From Lachnocurva sp045579705 (GTDB lineage Bacteria; Bacillota; Clostridia; Lachnospirales; Lachnospiraceae): a DNA stretch of 64,000 bases. The position numbers and the translations under genes were made by a program. The stretch lies in contig JAZNMP010000002.1 in NCBI GenBank assembly GCA_045579705.1, positions 1-64,000 on the forward strand, written 5' to 3'. This document shows, piece after piece, positions 55,121 to 63,500 of this stretch. The notes beneath the pieces were generated by a model. It was not told where the DNA came from and did not search any database. It was given only the letters and a program-made list of their open reading frames with translations. The stretch's first letter is position 1, and each line of letters opens with the position of its first letter.

Positions 55121-55451
55121 CAAAAAAGTCGTAATTTACAGCTAAAAGAAGCACGTATGAAAGCAGAAATCACTCAGGATGATGCTGCAGCTTTAATGAA
55201 TTATAAGAAGATCTATCAGTGAAAGGAAAGTAGGAAAAAGAAGTATCTCTGCTGATGAGCTCGCATAGTTCTCCAGAATTTATGATGTCGATGTAAGAGA
55301 ATTGCTCTTTGTTGACTTTACAGAAGCTGGTGAAGAGAAGAGACTTGCTGCCAAGTACAGTTCCTTCTTTAAGTCACTCGAAAAACTATCAGATCGTGAT
55401 GCAGAAGATATTTATTGGGTAATGAAGCGTAAGGTTGAAGGATTGCTTTAA
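55121..55451 (+). pseudogene. XRE-family helix-turn-helix regulator, broken
   Basis: Three pieces of one protein in two frames. The first (55121-55222) reads SRNLQLKEARMKAEITQDDA and ends at a TGA. A frame change near 55209 leads to GKRSISADELA, stopped by TAG at 55266-55268. The same frame then reads FSRIYDVDVRELLFVDF...LEKLSDRDAEDIYWVMKRK to TAA. The front and middle fit the HTH of XRE regulators (ITQDDAAALMNY, ISADELAxFSRIYDV). A proper start codon behind the GAAGGAGG is also missing. At least two lesions, probably three, so no functional product is expected. The operators remain intact. Confidence 0.8.
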
Positions 55452-55477
55452 AACAAGAAAACATAGTATAGAAAGGA

Positions 55478-55510
55478 GCAGATGTCTAAATGGCATCTGT
55501 TCTTTTTATT
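55478..55510 (+). terminator. terminator after the broken XRE gene
   Basis: GCAGATG (55478-55484) pairs with CATCTGT (55494-55500, one G/T pair), 9-nt loop, followed by TCTTTTTATT. Short but well placed. Confidence 0.65.
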
Positions 55511-55562
55511 ATGATTGCACTGAATGAAGTCAGATAAAAGTATGAACCTCCATAAAAAACTC

Positions 55563-55591
55563 TTGATTTCTTATTTTAGACGAGTTATTAT
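55563..55591 (+). promoter_or_regulatory. promoter of the small-gene cluster, with a nearby palindrome
   Basis: TTGATT (55563-55568), 17-nt spacer, TATTAT (55586-55591). The palindrome AATCGCGATT (55605-55614) falls just past the expected transcription start, a natural operator position for the ribbon-helix-helix protein encoded next. Confidence 0.65.
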
Positions 55592-55645
55592 ATAGCCATA
55601 AATAAATCGCGATTCATTAACATTAGAAGAAAAGGAGTGAAAAAC

Positions 55646-56116
55646 ATGGCAAATAAGAGTATTTCTACAATGAAAAACATTCAAGAAGTTTGTTCTATTT
55701 TACGTAGAAAGTACTATGGAAATAGCGCAACATCAAAAGATTATAAGGATTCTTTTGTAATTAATAATGCTATACAGTTGTTTCCGATAGAAGCAAGGCA
55801 GACTTTGATGGATGAAATAATCACAGAAAAGGATAAGGCAGAAAAAAAGGTTAGTAAAAGTATAAACTTTAGATCTGATTGTTATGAGAAGTTGTCGAAT
55901 ATTTCAAAAATGTTAGAAATCCCAGAAGCTGAGGCTCTTAGAAGGATACTTTATTATTCTATTGAAAGTGACAATAATAGTACATCTCAACAAGAAATCC
56001 AGTTGTCTTCTTTGAAAGGTAAGGTTGCCCTTTTAAAAATTCAAATAGAGGCAAGTATGGCAACTCTTAACGAAATAATGAACGAAATTACTGTGCTAGA
56101 GGAAAAGGAGGTGTGA
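55646..56116 (+). CDS. predicted ribbon-helix-helix protein with C-terminal coiled coil
   Basis: 156 residues from ATG 55646, behind AAAAGGAG; a GTG at 55637 is in frame but overlaps that site. The segment KSINFRSDCYEKLSNISKMLEIPEAEALRRIL (about residues 70-101) has the strand-helix-helix pattern of RHH DNA-binding proteins. The last 40 residues are a likely coiled coil. The N-terminal region (SILRRKYYGNS...) is not recognised. RHH proteins often repress their own operon, and a palindrome lies at the transcription start. It leads a run of small genes with short gaps. Confidence 0.55.
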   Translation: MANKSISTMKNIQEVCSILRRKYYGNSATSKDYKDSFVINNAIQLFPIEARQTLMDEIITEKDKAEKKVSKSINFRSDCYEKLSNISKMLEIPEAEALRRILYYSIESDNNSTSQQEIQLSSLKGKVALLKIQIEASMATLNEIMNEITVLEEKEV

Positions 56117-56122
56117 GACGTA

Positions 56123-56344
56123 ATGATTACGTTAAATTCAGATGAAATGAAAGTATATGAATTAATTATAAATCATGTGATTCCAGGATTAACGCCGGGT
56201 AATTATAAGGCCCGCGATTTTTTTAATGGTAATCCTACTGTACCAAGAATTGTAAGGCGTATTTATGAAGAAACGAAAGCAGGAAATTTGAGTGGATTGG
56301 AATTGGCAGGTCGAAAGTCAGTAGATGGATATAAAGTAATATAA
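56123..56344 (+). CDS. small protein of unknown function
   Basis: 73 residues, starting 6 nt after the RHH gene and near AAAAGGAGGTG, so it is certainly co-transcribed and probably coupled. The pattern NYKARDFFNGNPTVPRIVRRIYEETKAG could be a compact helical DNA- or protein-binding fold, but I do not recognise a family. Confidence 0.6.
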   Translation: MITLNSDEMKVYELIINHVIPGLTPGNYKARDFFNGNPTVPRIVRRIYEETKAGNLSGLELAGRKSVDGYKVI

Positions 56345-56374
56345 ATCAAAAGTGTTACTGTAGGAGGATTATAG

Positions 56375-56494
56375 ATGGAAGAAAAGATGACAGATAATCA
56401 AATCTTGGAGGAAGTTCTGTTTGATTGGTTTCCTAATGCAAAAAGTGATGAAGAACTTGAGGATGAGTTCGAATGCTGGGATAACGAATTGTAA
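56375..56494 (+). CDS. acidic 39-residue mini-protein
   Basis: ATG 56375 follows TAGGAGGATT. The product reads MEEKMTDNQILEEVLFDWFPN then a very acidic tail (SDEELEDEFECWDNEL). Good ribosome site, codons like the neighbours, and tight spacing make it likely real. Acidic small proteins in such clusters can be antitoxins, inhibitors or DNA mimics; nothing here decides between these. Confidence 0.55.
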   Translation: MEEKMTDNQILEEVLFDWFPNAKSDEELEDEFECWDNEL

Positions 56495-56510
56495 TGTAGA
56501 TGGAGAGTAA

Positions 56511-57026
56511 ATGAATATTATTATAGATGATAAAGATATCAAAGATAGAGGATACCTGCTTCCATGGTATTCGGATGCAGTTTGCTTTAATTTTCATTCT
56601 CCAGATAGGTTAATTTATCCGGATCGTATTAATGATATCAAGCGACCGTCATATGTGAAAACATTGGTAATTGCTTGTGATCTTGATGATTATACATTCA
56701 TTAGCAAGATGAAAAATTTGAGTCAGTTATATATATATTCGGGAGCGAATATCAAGGAATTATCATTCCTTGAGAATTTATTAAAACTACAGCATCTTTG
56801 TGTGCTTAATAGTCATATTTCCACATTGGATTCTTTGAAGAAACTAATAGAAAAGAAATCTCAATTATACAAAAATGCGCCCAAAGAGGAAAAATTCAAG
56901 TGTCGATTAACATATGGATTTGAAGGAATTTGTATAGTAATTGATATGTACGATTTTGATGCGACTGAGCTTGTTGATGATGACATGTGCAGAGATGAAA
57001 TTAGAGTGAATAGCCACTTGATATGA
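56511..57026 (+). CDS. leucine-rich-repeat-like protein
   Basis: 171 residues. About residues 50-115 hold two to three LRR-like turns (KTLVIACDLDDYTFISKMKN, LSQLYIYSGANIKELSFLEN, LQHLCVLNSHISTLDSLKKL). The flanks are unassigned. LRR proteins bind other proteins. It starts 16 nt after the mini-protein gene. The ribosome site (TGGAGAG) is acceptable. Whether it acts with the mini-protein or the RHH protein is not known. Confidence 0.6.
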   Translation: MNIIIDDKDIKDRGYLLPWYSDAVCFNFHSPDRLIYPDRINDIKRPSYVKTLVIACDLDDYTFISKMKNLSQLYIYSGANIKELSFLENLLKLQHLCVLNSHISTLDSLKKLIEKKSQLYKNAPKEEKFKCRLTYGFEGICIVIDMYDFDATELVDDDMCRDEIRVNSHLI

Positions 57027-57027
57027 T

Positions 57028-57237
57028 GTGTATCAGGCAATAGAGCCTTTGGAGGATGGAAATCTATTCAGATTTCATGAATCACCAAATCCAGAGTGCC
57101 CTGTTGGTAGGAATATCCATTCACTATTGGATGATAAGTTGAAAAGCATCCAGGAAGCGATGGAATCAGAGATGAAAAAATACACTCTTAATGATTTAAG
57201 ATCCGGAATGCAGGAGCTGCTGGCAAAAGAAGCTTAA
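57028..57237 (+). pseudogene. C-terminal fragment of an unrecognised protein
   Basis: 69 codons after a TGA at 57019-57021; the only candidate start is a GTG at 57028 without a ribosome site. The sequence (YQAIEPLEDGNLFRFHESPN, PECPVGRNIHSLLDDKLKSI, then a helical tail KYTLNDLRSGMQELLAKEA) looks like a true protein end. It is probably the remnant of a larger gene truncated when the sequence to its left arrived. A terminator follows. Confidence 0.45.
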
Positions 57238-57242
57238 GGATG

Positions 57243-57275
57243 AGACTCTGAGGTGTTTACTTCAGAGTCTTTTTT
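57243..57275 (+). terminator. rho-independent terminator of the small-gene cluster
   Basis: AGACTCTGA (57243-57251) pairs with TCAGAGTCT (57262-57270), 10-nt loop, followed by TTTTT. Confidence 0.82.
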
Positions 57276-57294
57276 AGAAGGGAGTTGATATCTC

Positions 57295-57440
57295 ATGAAC
57301 CATACTGAGCAGAGAATATGGTTAATAAAGGAATTATAAAGAGCTAAGAGACGAATCCCGCTAATTCAGAACTTTTGGCTTCTTGTTACAAATCATGTCT
57401 TGATATATATGATAAGCTTCTTAATGGAAATAATGCATAA
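57295..57440 (+). pseudogene. remnants of a macrodomain-like protein (tentative)
   Basis: An ATG behind AGGGAG reads MNHTEQRIWLIKEL and stops. After about 20 nt another frame reads ANSELLASCYKSCLDIYDKLLNGNNA and stops. Both pieces recall parts of macrodomain ADP-ribosyl hydrolases (the N-terminus, and the helix before the CCISTG motif), which would imply a large internal deletion. The match is from memory of the family and is weak. Confidence 0.28.
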
Positions 57441-57504
57441 GCTATATTGTTATGTGGCCGGGGCTGCACTTAATATTATTTTGTTATTTACGGAGGATTA
57501 AGCG

Positions 57505-57981
57505 ATGAAGGAAATGAGAAGACAGGATCGGAAACTTGATCAAGAGGAAATACTGGAGATTTTAAATACTGGTAAATACGGTGTATTAGCAACCGTGATG
57601 GATGATGGAAAGCCCTACAGCGTTCCTTTGAGCTATGCATTGGATGAAGAAAGTCAAGTCATTTATATGCACTGTTCTGCGGAGGGTGGACAGAAAATCA
57701 ATAATCTTCGGTTTCATCCTGATGTCTGCTTCACCATCGTGAGCCAGTCAGAACTTTTGCCAGAAAAATTTGCAACTAAATACTGGTCTGCCAATGTTTT
57801 CGGGACTGTTACAATCATAGAAGAAGGCCCTGAGAAGTGTAAGGGGATCGAAGCGATTCTTCGTAAATATTCGCCTGAGCATGTGGAGAAGGGGCTAAAA
57901 TACATAGAAGGATCGATTCATAAGATTTTAGTCCTCAAACTTGAAATACGGGAAGTTACGGGAAAAGCAAGGAAAAAGTAA
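57505..57981 (+). CDS. pyridoxamine 5'-phosphate oxidase-like flavin protein (NimA-like)
   Basis: 158 residues, a split-barrel FMN-binding fold. Begins MRRQDRKLDQEEILEIL, then GKYGVLATVMDDGKPYSVPLSYAL and IYMHCSAEGGQKINNLRFHPDVCFTIV, the pattern of the NimA/PPOX group; members reduce or bind flavin-linked substrates, and some reduce 5-nitroimidazoles. Substrate not assigned. Ribosome site CGGAGGAT. It stands alone and ends just before composite repeat copy C. Confidence 0.88.
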   Translation: MKEMRRQDRKLDQEEILEILNTGKYGVLATVMDDGKPYSVPLSYALDEESQVIYMHCSAEGGQKINNLRFHPDVCFTIVSQSELLPEKFATKYWSANVFGTVTIIEEGPEKCKGIEAILRKYSPEHVEKGLKYIEGSIHKILVLKLEIREVTGKARKK

Positions 57982-58055
57982 GCGTGTAATTTAATACTTA
58001 AGCAAACATAATAGGATACCTCTGCGGTGCAGCTACACGTGCTTTTATAAACCTA

Positions 58056-58351
58056 GGTATAGGGAAATAGCTTGATATAGAGGAATTGCCAATACACCGT
58101 GGAGCTGACAAGCTTGATTTAGGAGTTTTGGTATAGTGAAATAGCTTGATATAAAGGAATTCCTAATACACCGCGGAGCTGACAAGCTTGATCTAGGGGT
58201 TTTGGTATAGGGGAAAAGCTTGATATAGAGGAATTCCCAATACACCGCGGAGCTGACAAGCTTGATTTGGGAGCTTTGGTATAGTGAAAAAGCTTGATAT
58301 AGAGGAATTCCCAATACACAGCGGAGCTGACAAGTTAGATTTAGGTGTTTT
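58056..58351. repeat. tandem array of four 74-nt units (copy C)
   Basis: Units begin at 58056, 58130, 58204 and 58278, each exactly 74 nt, followed by the diverged end unit at 58352. The units here are more alike than in copy A, suggesting more recent expansion. Confidence 0.88.
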
Positions 58352-58468
58352 GGTATAGTGAAATGCTTAGAAAATTGGAAATTACCTATATCGGATAGTA
58401 AATTAAAGTTCTCGCAGCCCCAGTAGCAATCTTGTAAGCATGTAATTTAATATTTAAGCAAAATAATA

Positions 58469-58545
58469 AGCGCCTAGCCGGTGAAACATTGTTTTTGTTT
58501 CGTTTTTAGAAACAAAAATAATGTTTCAAACCGCTGCTAGGCGCT
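58469..58545. repeat. 77-nt giant hairpin (copy C)
   Basis: Same length and layout as 10183-10259. The outer arms read AGCGCCTA and TAGGCGCT where copy A has AGCGCCGA and TCGGCGCT: both sides changed together, keeping the pair. The C/A mismatch of copy A is a T-A pair here. Confidence 0.87.
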
Positions 58546-58613
58546 ATTAAATGCAAAATTATAAATTGCAGTTTACCTCAAGCTTGGAACGCTTACTTCA
58601 ATCCTGCCTGTAA

Positions 58614-60254
58614 TTAATCATCATCCTCTTCGCTAGAAGAAGTAGTATAAACTGTTCTCTTTCTAGCCATTTCATCGTTCTCGAGGTATTCATCGTAAGT
58701 AGAAATCTTGTCGATGATAGTACCTTCTGGAAGGATTTCGATGATTCGGTTAGCTGTTGTCTGTACAATCTCATGATCTCGTGAAGAGAAGAGAATTACA
58801 CCTGGGAACTTAACGAGTCCGGTGTTAAGTGATGAGATACTTTCCATATCAAGGTGGTCAGTAGGCTCATCGAGGATGAGGACGTTTGAGTTCTCAATCA
58901 TCATACGAGAGAGAAGTACACGTACTTTCTCACCACCGGAGAGAACCTTCATCTTCTTAATTCCGTCGTCACCTGCGAAAAGCATACGTCCGAGGAATCC
59001 ACGTACATAAGTAGCATCCTTTACTTCTGAGAACTGTGTAAGCCAGTCTACGATAGTAAGGTCATTTGCAAATATCTTTGTATTGTCCTTTGGAAAGTAA
59101 GACTGTGAAGTAGTTACACCCCATTTATATGAACCTTCATCTGGTTCCATTTCACCTGAAAGAATCTGGAAGAGGGCAGTCTTTGCGGCTTCATTTCCAC
59201 CGACAAATGCAATCTTGTCATCATGTCCTACTGTGAATGATACGTTATCGAGAACTTTTACGCCATCGATAGTCTTTGAAATACCTTCAACAGTGAGGAC
59301 TTCGTTTCCGATTTCTCTCTGTGGTCTGAAGTCAATATATGGGTATTTACGGCTTGAAGGACGGATGTCTTCGAGCTCGATCTTTTCGAGGGCCTTCTTA
59401 CGTGATGTAGCCTGCTTTGATTTAGAAGCGTTAGCAGAGAAACGTGAGATGAACTCTTTCAATTCTTTAATCTGTTCCTCTTTCTTCTTGTTTTCCTCTT
59501 TACGCTGCTTCATGATAAGCTGTGATGACTCATACCAGAAGTCGTAGTTACCAGCGTAGAGCTGAATCTTTCCATAGTCGAGATCGGCGATGTTGGTACA
59601 TACCTTGTTGAGGAAGTAACGGTCATGTGATACTACGATGACTGTGTTCTCAAAGTTGATGAGGAATTCCTCAAGCCAGCCGATAGCATCGAGATCGAGG
59701 TGGTTAGTAGGCTCGTCGAGAAGAAGAATATCAGGGTTACCGAAGAGGGCACGTGCGAGAAGTACTTTGACCTTGAGTGCACCATCGAGTTCCTTCATAA
59801 GTTTGTAGTGATTCTCTGTCTCTACACCGAGTCCGTTGAGGAGTGATTCTGCATCAGCTTCTGCGTTCCAACCGTCCATATCTGCAAAGATAGCTTCGAG
59901 CTCAGCAGCACGGATACCGTCTTCATCGGAAAAATCTTCCTTCGCATAAATGGCGTCTTTTTCCTGCTTTACATCGTAAAGCTTCTGGTTACCCATGATA
60001 ACTGTATCGATAACAGTATATTCGTCATATTTGAAGTGGTCCTGTTCGAGGACTGAAAGTCTCTGACCGTCAGTGATGATTACTTCACCGCTAGTAGGTT
60101 CGAGCTTTCCTGAGAGAATCTTTAGGAATGTAGATTTACCAGCACCGTTGGCACCGATAACACCATAACAATTTCCTTCTGTAAATTTACAATTTACTTC
60201 TTCGAAGAGGGCTTTTTTTCCAAATCGAAGTGAAATATTTGAACACTGTAACAT
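58614..60254 (-). CDS. ABC-F family ATPase (YbiT-like)
   Basis: 546 residues from the ATG at 60254, with AAAGGA upstream; an in-frame ATG at 60350 would add 32 residues with no ribosome site. Two ABC ATPase domains in one chain and no membrane segment, as in ABC-F proteins, which bind the ribosome E site. Domain 1 has GANGAGKSTFLKIL and LLLDEPTNHLDLD. The linker (about 235-300) is rich in Lys/Glu, as in the P-site-reaching arm. Domain 2 has GGNEAAKTALFQIL, an unusual Walker A, then LSGGEKVRVLLSRMM and LILDEPTDHLDMES. It ends in an acidic EEDDD tail. Probably a translation factor; antibiotic protection is not indicated. Confidence 0.93.
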   Translation of the reverse strand: MLQCSNISLRFGKKALFEEVNCKFTEGNCYGVIGANGAGKSTFLKILSGKLEPTSGEVIITDGQRLSVLEQDHFKYDEYTVIDTVIMGNQKLYDVKQEKDAIYAKEDFSDEDGIRAAELEAIFADMDGWNAEADAESLLNGLGVETENHYKLMKELDGALKVKVLLARALFGNPDILLLDEPTNHLDLDAIGWLEEFLINFENTVIVVSHDRYFLNKVCTNIADLDYGKIQLYAGNYDFWYESSQLIMKQRKEENKKKEEQIKELKEFISRFSANASKSKQATSRKKALEKIELEDIRPSSRKYPYIDFRPQREIGNEVLTVEGISKTIDGVKVLDNVSFTVGHDDKIAFVGGNEAAKTALFQILSGEMEPDEGSYKWGVTTSQSYFPKDNTKIFANDLTIVDWLTQFSEVKDATYVRGFLGRMLFAGDDGIKKMKVLSGGEKVRVLLSRMMIENSNVLILDEPTDHLDMESISSLNTGLVKFPGVILFSSRDHEIVQTTANRIIEILPEGTIIDKISTYDEYLENDEMARKRTVYTTSSSEEDDD

Positions 60255-60308
60255 AAATGTTTTCCTTTCGTATAATAATGTAGCCAATTTGGCACATACC
60301 CTTACTAT

Positions 60309-60336
60309 TCTATAGGAAATAATAATTTTTTCAAGT
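60309..60336 (-). promoter_or_regulatory. predicted promoter of the ABC-F gene
   Basis: On the minus strand: TTGAAA (60336-60331), 16-nt spacer, TAGAAT (60314-60309), 54 nt before the chosen start codon. This promoter position also argues against the longer ORF start at 60350. Confidence 0.6.
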
Positions 60337-60419
60337 GGCGAATGTATCAAGAATTAAACATTTAAATACCTTTGTTCTATTGCTTTTTGCATAAAGAAAA
60401 TCTAAAATTTAAAGTGTGT

Positions 60420-60437
60420 TTGTGAGATTATACACAA
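60420..60437 (+). promoter_or_regulatory. candidate Rex (redox) operator before nifJ
   Basis: TTGTGA-GATTAT-ACACAA is one base from the TTGTGA-N6-TCACAA inverted repeat bound by the NADH-sensing repressor Rex. It lies 71 nt before the nifJ start, where a fermentation gene would be controlled. A second pair, ACGTAT/ATACGT (about 60449-60470), lies in the leader. Confidence 0.5.
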
Positions 60438-60508
60438 ATCAATAAATAACGTATGTTGAATGAAATACGTAGAGACTTATTTTAATGTTATTAGGAGGGG
60501 ATACATTC

Positions 60509-63500
60509 ATGAAAAGAAAAATGATAACAATGGATGGTAACCATGCTGCAGCACATGCTTCTTATGCATTTACTGATGTAGCAGCTATCTATCCAATCAC
60601 ACCTTCATCTGTTATGGCTGAGGCAACAGATGAATGGTCAACAGCTGGCAGAGAGAACATCTTTGGTGAAACTGTTCAGGTTACAGAAATGCAGTCTGAA
60701 GCTGGTGCGGCAGGAACAGTTCACGGATCTCTTGTAGCGGGAGCATTTACTACAACTTATACAGCATCTCAGGGTTTGCTTCTAATGATCCCTAACCTTT
60801 ACAAGATTGCTGGAGAAGGTCTTCCAGGAGTATTTGATGTTTCTGCACGTTGTGTAGCTACACACGCGCTTAATATTTTTGGCGATCATTCAGATGTATA
60901 TGCTTGTCGTCAGACAGGTTGTGCTATGCTTTGCGAATCTTCAGTTCAGGAAGTTATGGATTTGACTCCAGTAGCACACCTTGCAGCACTTAAAGGTCGT
61001 ACACCTTTCATCAATTTCTTTGATGGATTCAGAACATCTCATGAAATTCAGAAGATTGAAACATGGGATTATGAAGATCTCAAAGATATGGTTGATTGGG
61101 ATGAAGTAAAAAGATTCCGTTCAGAATCTCTGAATCCTAACCGTCCACGTCAGATGGGTTCAGCTCAGAATGGAGATTTATTCTTCCAGACTAGAGAGAC
61201 ATGTAACACACGTTACAATGAACTTCCAGCAATCGTTCAGACATATATGGACAAAGTTAATGAGAAACTTGGAACTGATTACAAGCTGTTCAACTACTAT
61301 GGTGCAGCTGATGCAGAGCATGTAATCGTAGCTATGGGTTCAGTAAACGAAACTATTGCTGAAACTATCGATTACCTCGCTAAAGAGCATGGCGCAAAAG
61401 TCGGCCTTGTAAAAGTTAGACTGTATCGCCCATTTGATAGAAACGCTCTCGTTGCAGCTCTTCCAGATACAGTTAAGCAGATTTCTGTTCTCGATAGAAC
61501 TAAGGAACCAGGAAGCGAAGGCGAGCCTCTATTTCTCGATGTAGTAGCAGCACTTCGTGGTACTAAGTTCGAGAATGTTCCAGTATTCGGTGGTAGATAT
61601 GGACTTGGTTCTAAAGATACAAAGCCAGGTGATATCATCGCTGTATATAACAATCATGATAAAAAAGAGTTTACTATCTCAATCGTTGATGATGTTACAA
61701 ACCTCTCACTCGATGTTAAAGAGAACCCTGTTACTACACCAGAAGGAACAACAAACTGTAAATTCTGGGGACTTGGTGCTGATGGTACAGTAGGTGCTAA
61801 CAAAAACTCTATTAAGATTATCGGTAACCACACAGATATGTACGCTCAGGCTTACTTCGATTATGATTCAAAGAAATCAGGCGGTGTAACTATTTCACAT
61901 CTTCGTTTCGGACATAAGCCAATCCGTTCTACATATTTGATTTCACAGGCAAACTTCGTAGCTTGCCATTGTACAGCTTATATTAACAAGTACAACATGG
62001 TTCAGGATTTGGTACCAGGTGGTACATTCCTGCTTAACTGTCCGTGGGATGTTTCAGAACTTGATGAGAAACTTCCAGGACAGGTAAAGAGATATATTGC
62101 TGAGAATGATATTAATTTCTATATCATTGATGCGGTAAAGATTGGTAAAGAAATTGGACTTGGAAAGAGAATCAATACTGTACTTCAGTCAGCATTCTTC
62201 TCACTTACAAAGCTTATCCCAGAAGCAGAAGTTATCAAGCTTATGAAAGATGCTGCAACAGCTTCTTACTCAAAGAAGGGTGATAACATCGTAAAGATGA
62301 ACCACGATGCTATCGATGCTGGTGCTACAGCTTATGTTAAAGTTGATGTTCCTGCATCATGGAAAGATTGCAAGGATGACGACCTTTCAGCTTCAGTTCC
62401 TACAAATGGAAACGCTGATGCGATCGATTTCGTAAAGACTATCCAGCAGAAAGTTAATGCTCAGCTTGGAAATACAGTTACAGTTTCTGAAGCTATGAAG
62501 TACACATATGGTGATACACCATCAGGTACATCTAAGTTTGAAAAACGTGGTGTAGCTACAGATGTTCCAGTATGGGATCCAGATAAGTGTATTCAGTGTA
62601 ATCGCTGTGCATATGTCTGCCCACATGCAGCAATTCGTCCAGTAGCTCTTACAGAAGAAGAAGTAAAGAACGCACCAGAAGGCATGAAGATGAAAGATAT
62701 GACAGGAATGCCTCAGTACAAGTTCGCTATCAATATTTCTTCACTCGACTGTACAGGATGTGGATCATGCGCAAATGTATGTCCAGCAAAAGAAAATGCT
62801 ATCGAGCTTCACCCTATTGAAGATGAAGCAGCAGTAGCTCAGCAGGCTTACTTCGATTACGCTGTAGAACTTCCAGAGAAGGAAGATGTAATCGCTAAGT
62901 TTAAGGAAGCATCTGTTAAGGGATCACAGTTTAAGCAGCCACTCCTCGAGTTCTCAGGCGCTTGTGCTGGTTGTGGTGAGACACCATATGCTAAGCTTCT
63001 TACTCAGCTCTTTGGTGATCATATGTACATCGCAAATGCTACAGGATGTTCTTCAATCTGGGGTAACTCATCACCATCTACACCTTACTGCATGAACCAG
63101 AAGGGACAGGGCCCAGCTTGGTCTAACTCTCTGTTTGAAGATGCAGCTGAGTTTGGATATGGTATGCTTCTCGCTCAGAGAGCTATCCGTGATAGACTTT
63201 CAAACGAACTTGATAAGGTTTCAGAAGAGACATCTAGCGACGAAGTAAAGAGCGCTATCACAGAATGGAAGGATACTTTCAATTCTGGAGCAGCAAATGC
63301 TGTAGCTACAGATAAGCTTGTAGCAGCTCTTACAACAGCAGGCGTTGGCAAAGAAGTTCTCGAGGAAAAAGAATATCTCGCAAAGAAGTCACAGTGGATC
63401 TTTGGTGGTGACGGATGGGCTTATGATATCGGATTCGGTGGTCTCGACCATGTTCTTGCTTCTGGCAAAGACATCAATATCATGGTATTCGATACAGAAG

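Larger units (their letters stand above)
57998..58600. repeat. composite hairpin repeat, copy C (convergent PPOX/ABC-F junction)
   Basis: Contains the AAGCAAACATAATAGGATAC lead shared with A and B, a degenerate GNA mini-hairpin (58023-58037), four 74-nt units (58056-58351), the A-like end unit (58352-58390), and the 77-nt hairpin (58469-58545). The TCTGTG/CACAGA modules are absent. Like copy A it lies between two genes pointing at each other. Confidence 0.85.

Noticed and set aside
58045..58319. Minus-strand ORFs of 66-90 codons across the 74-nt arrays (also at 54333-54739)
   Set aside because: They translate the repeat unit in all three frames in turn because 74 is not a multiple of 3. There is no ribosome site and no conserved protein beyond the repeat.
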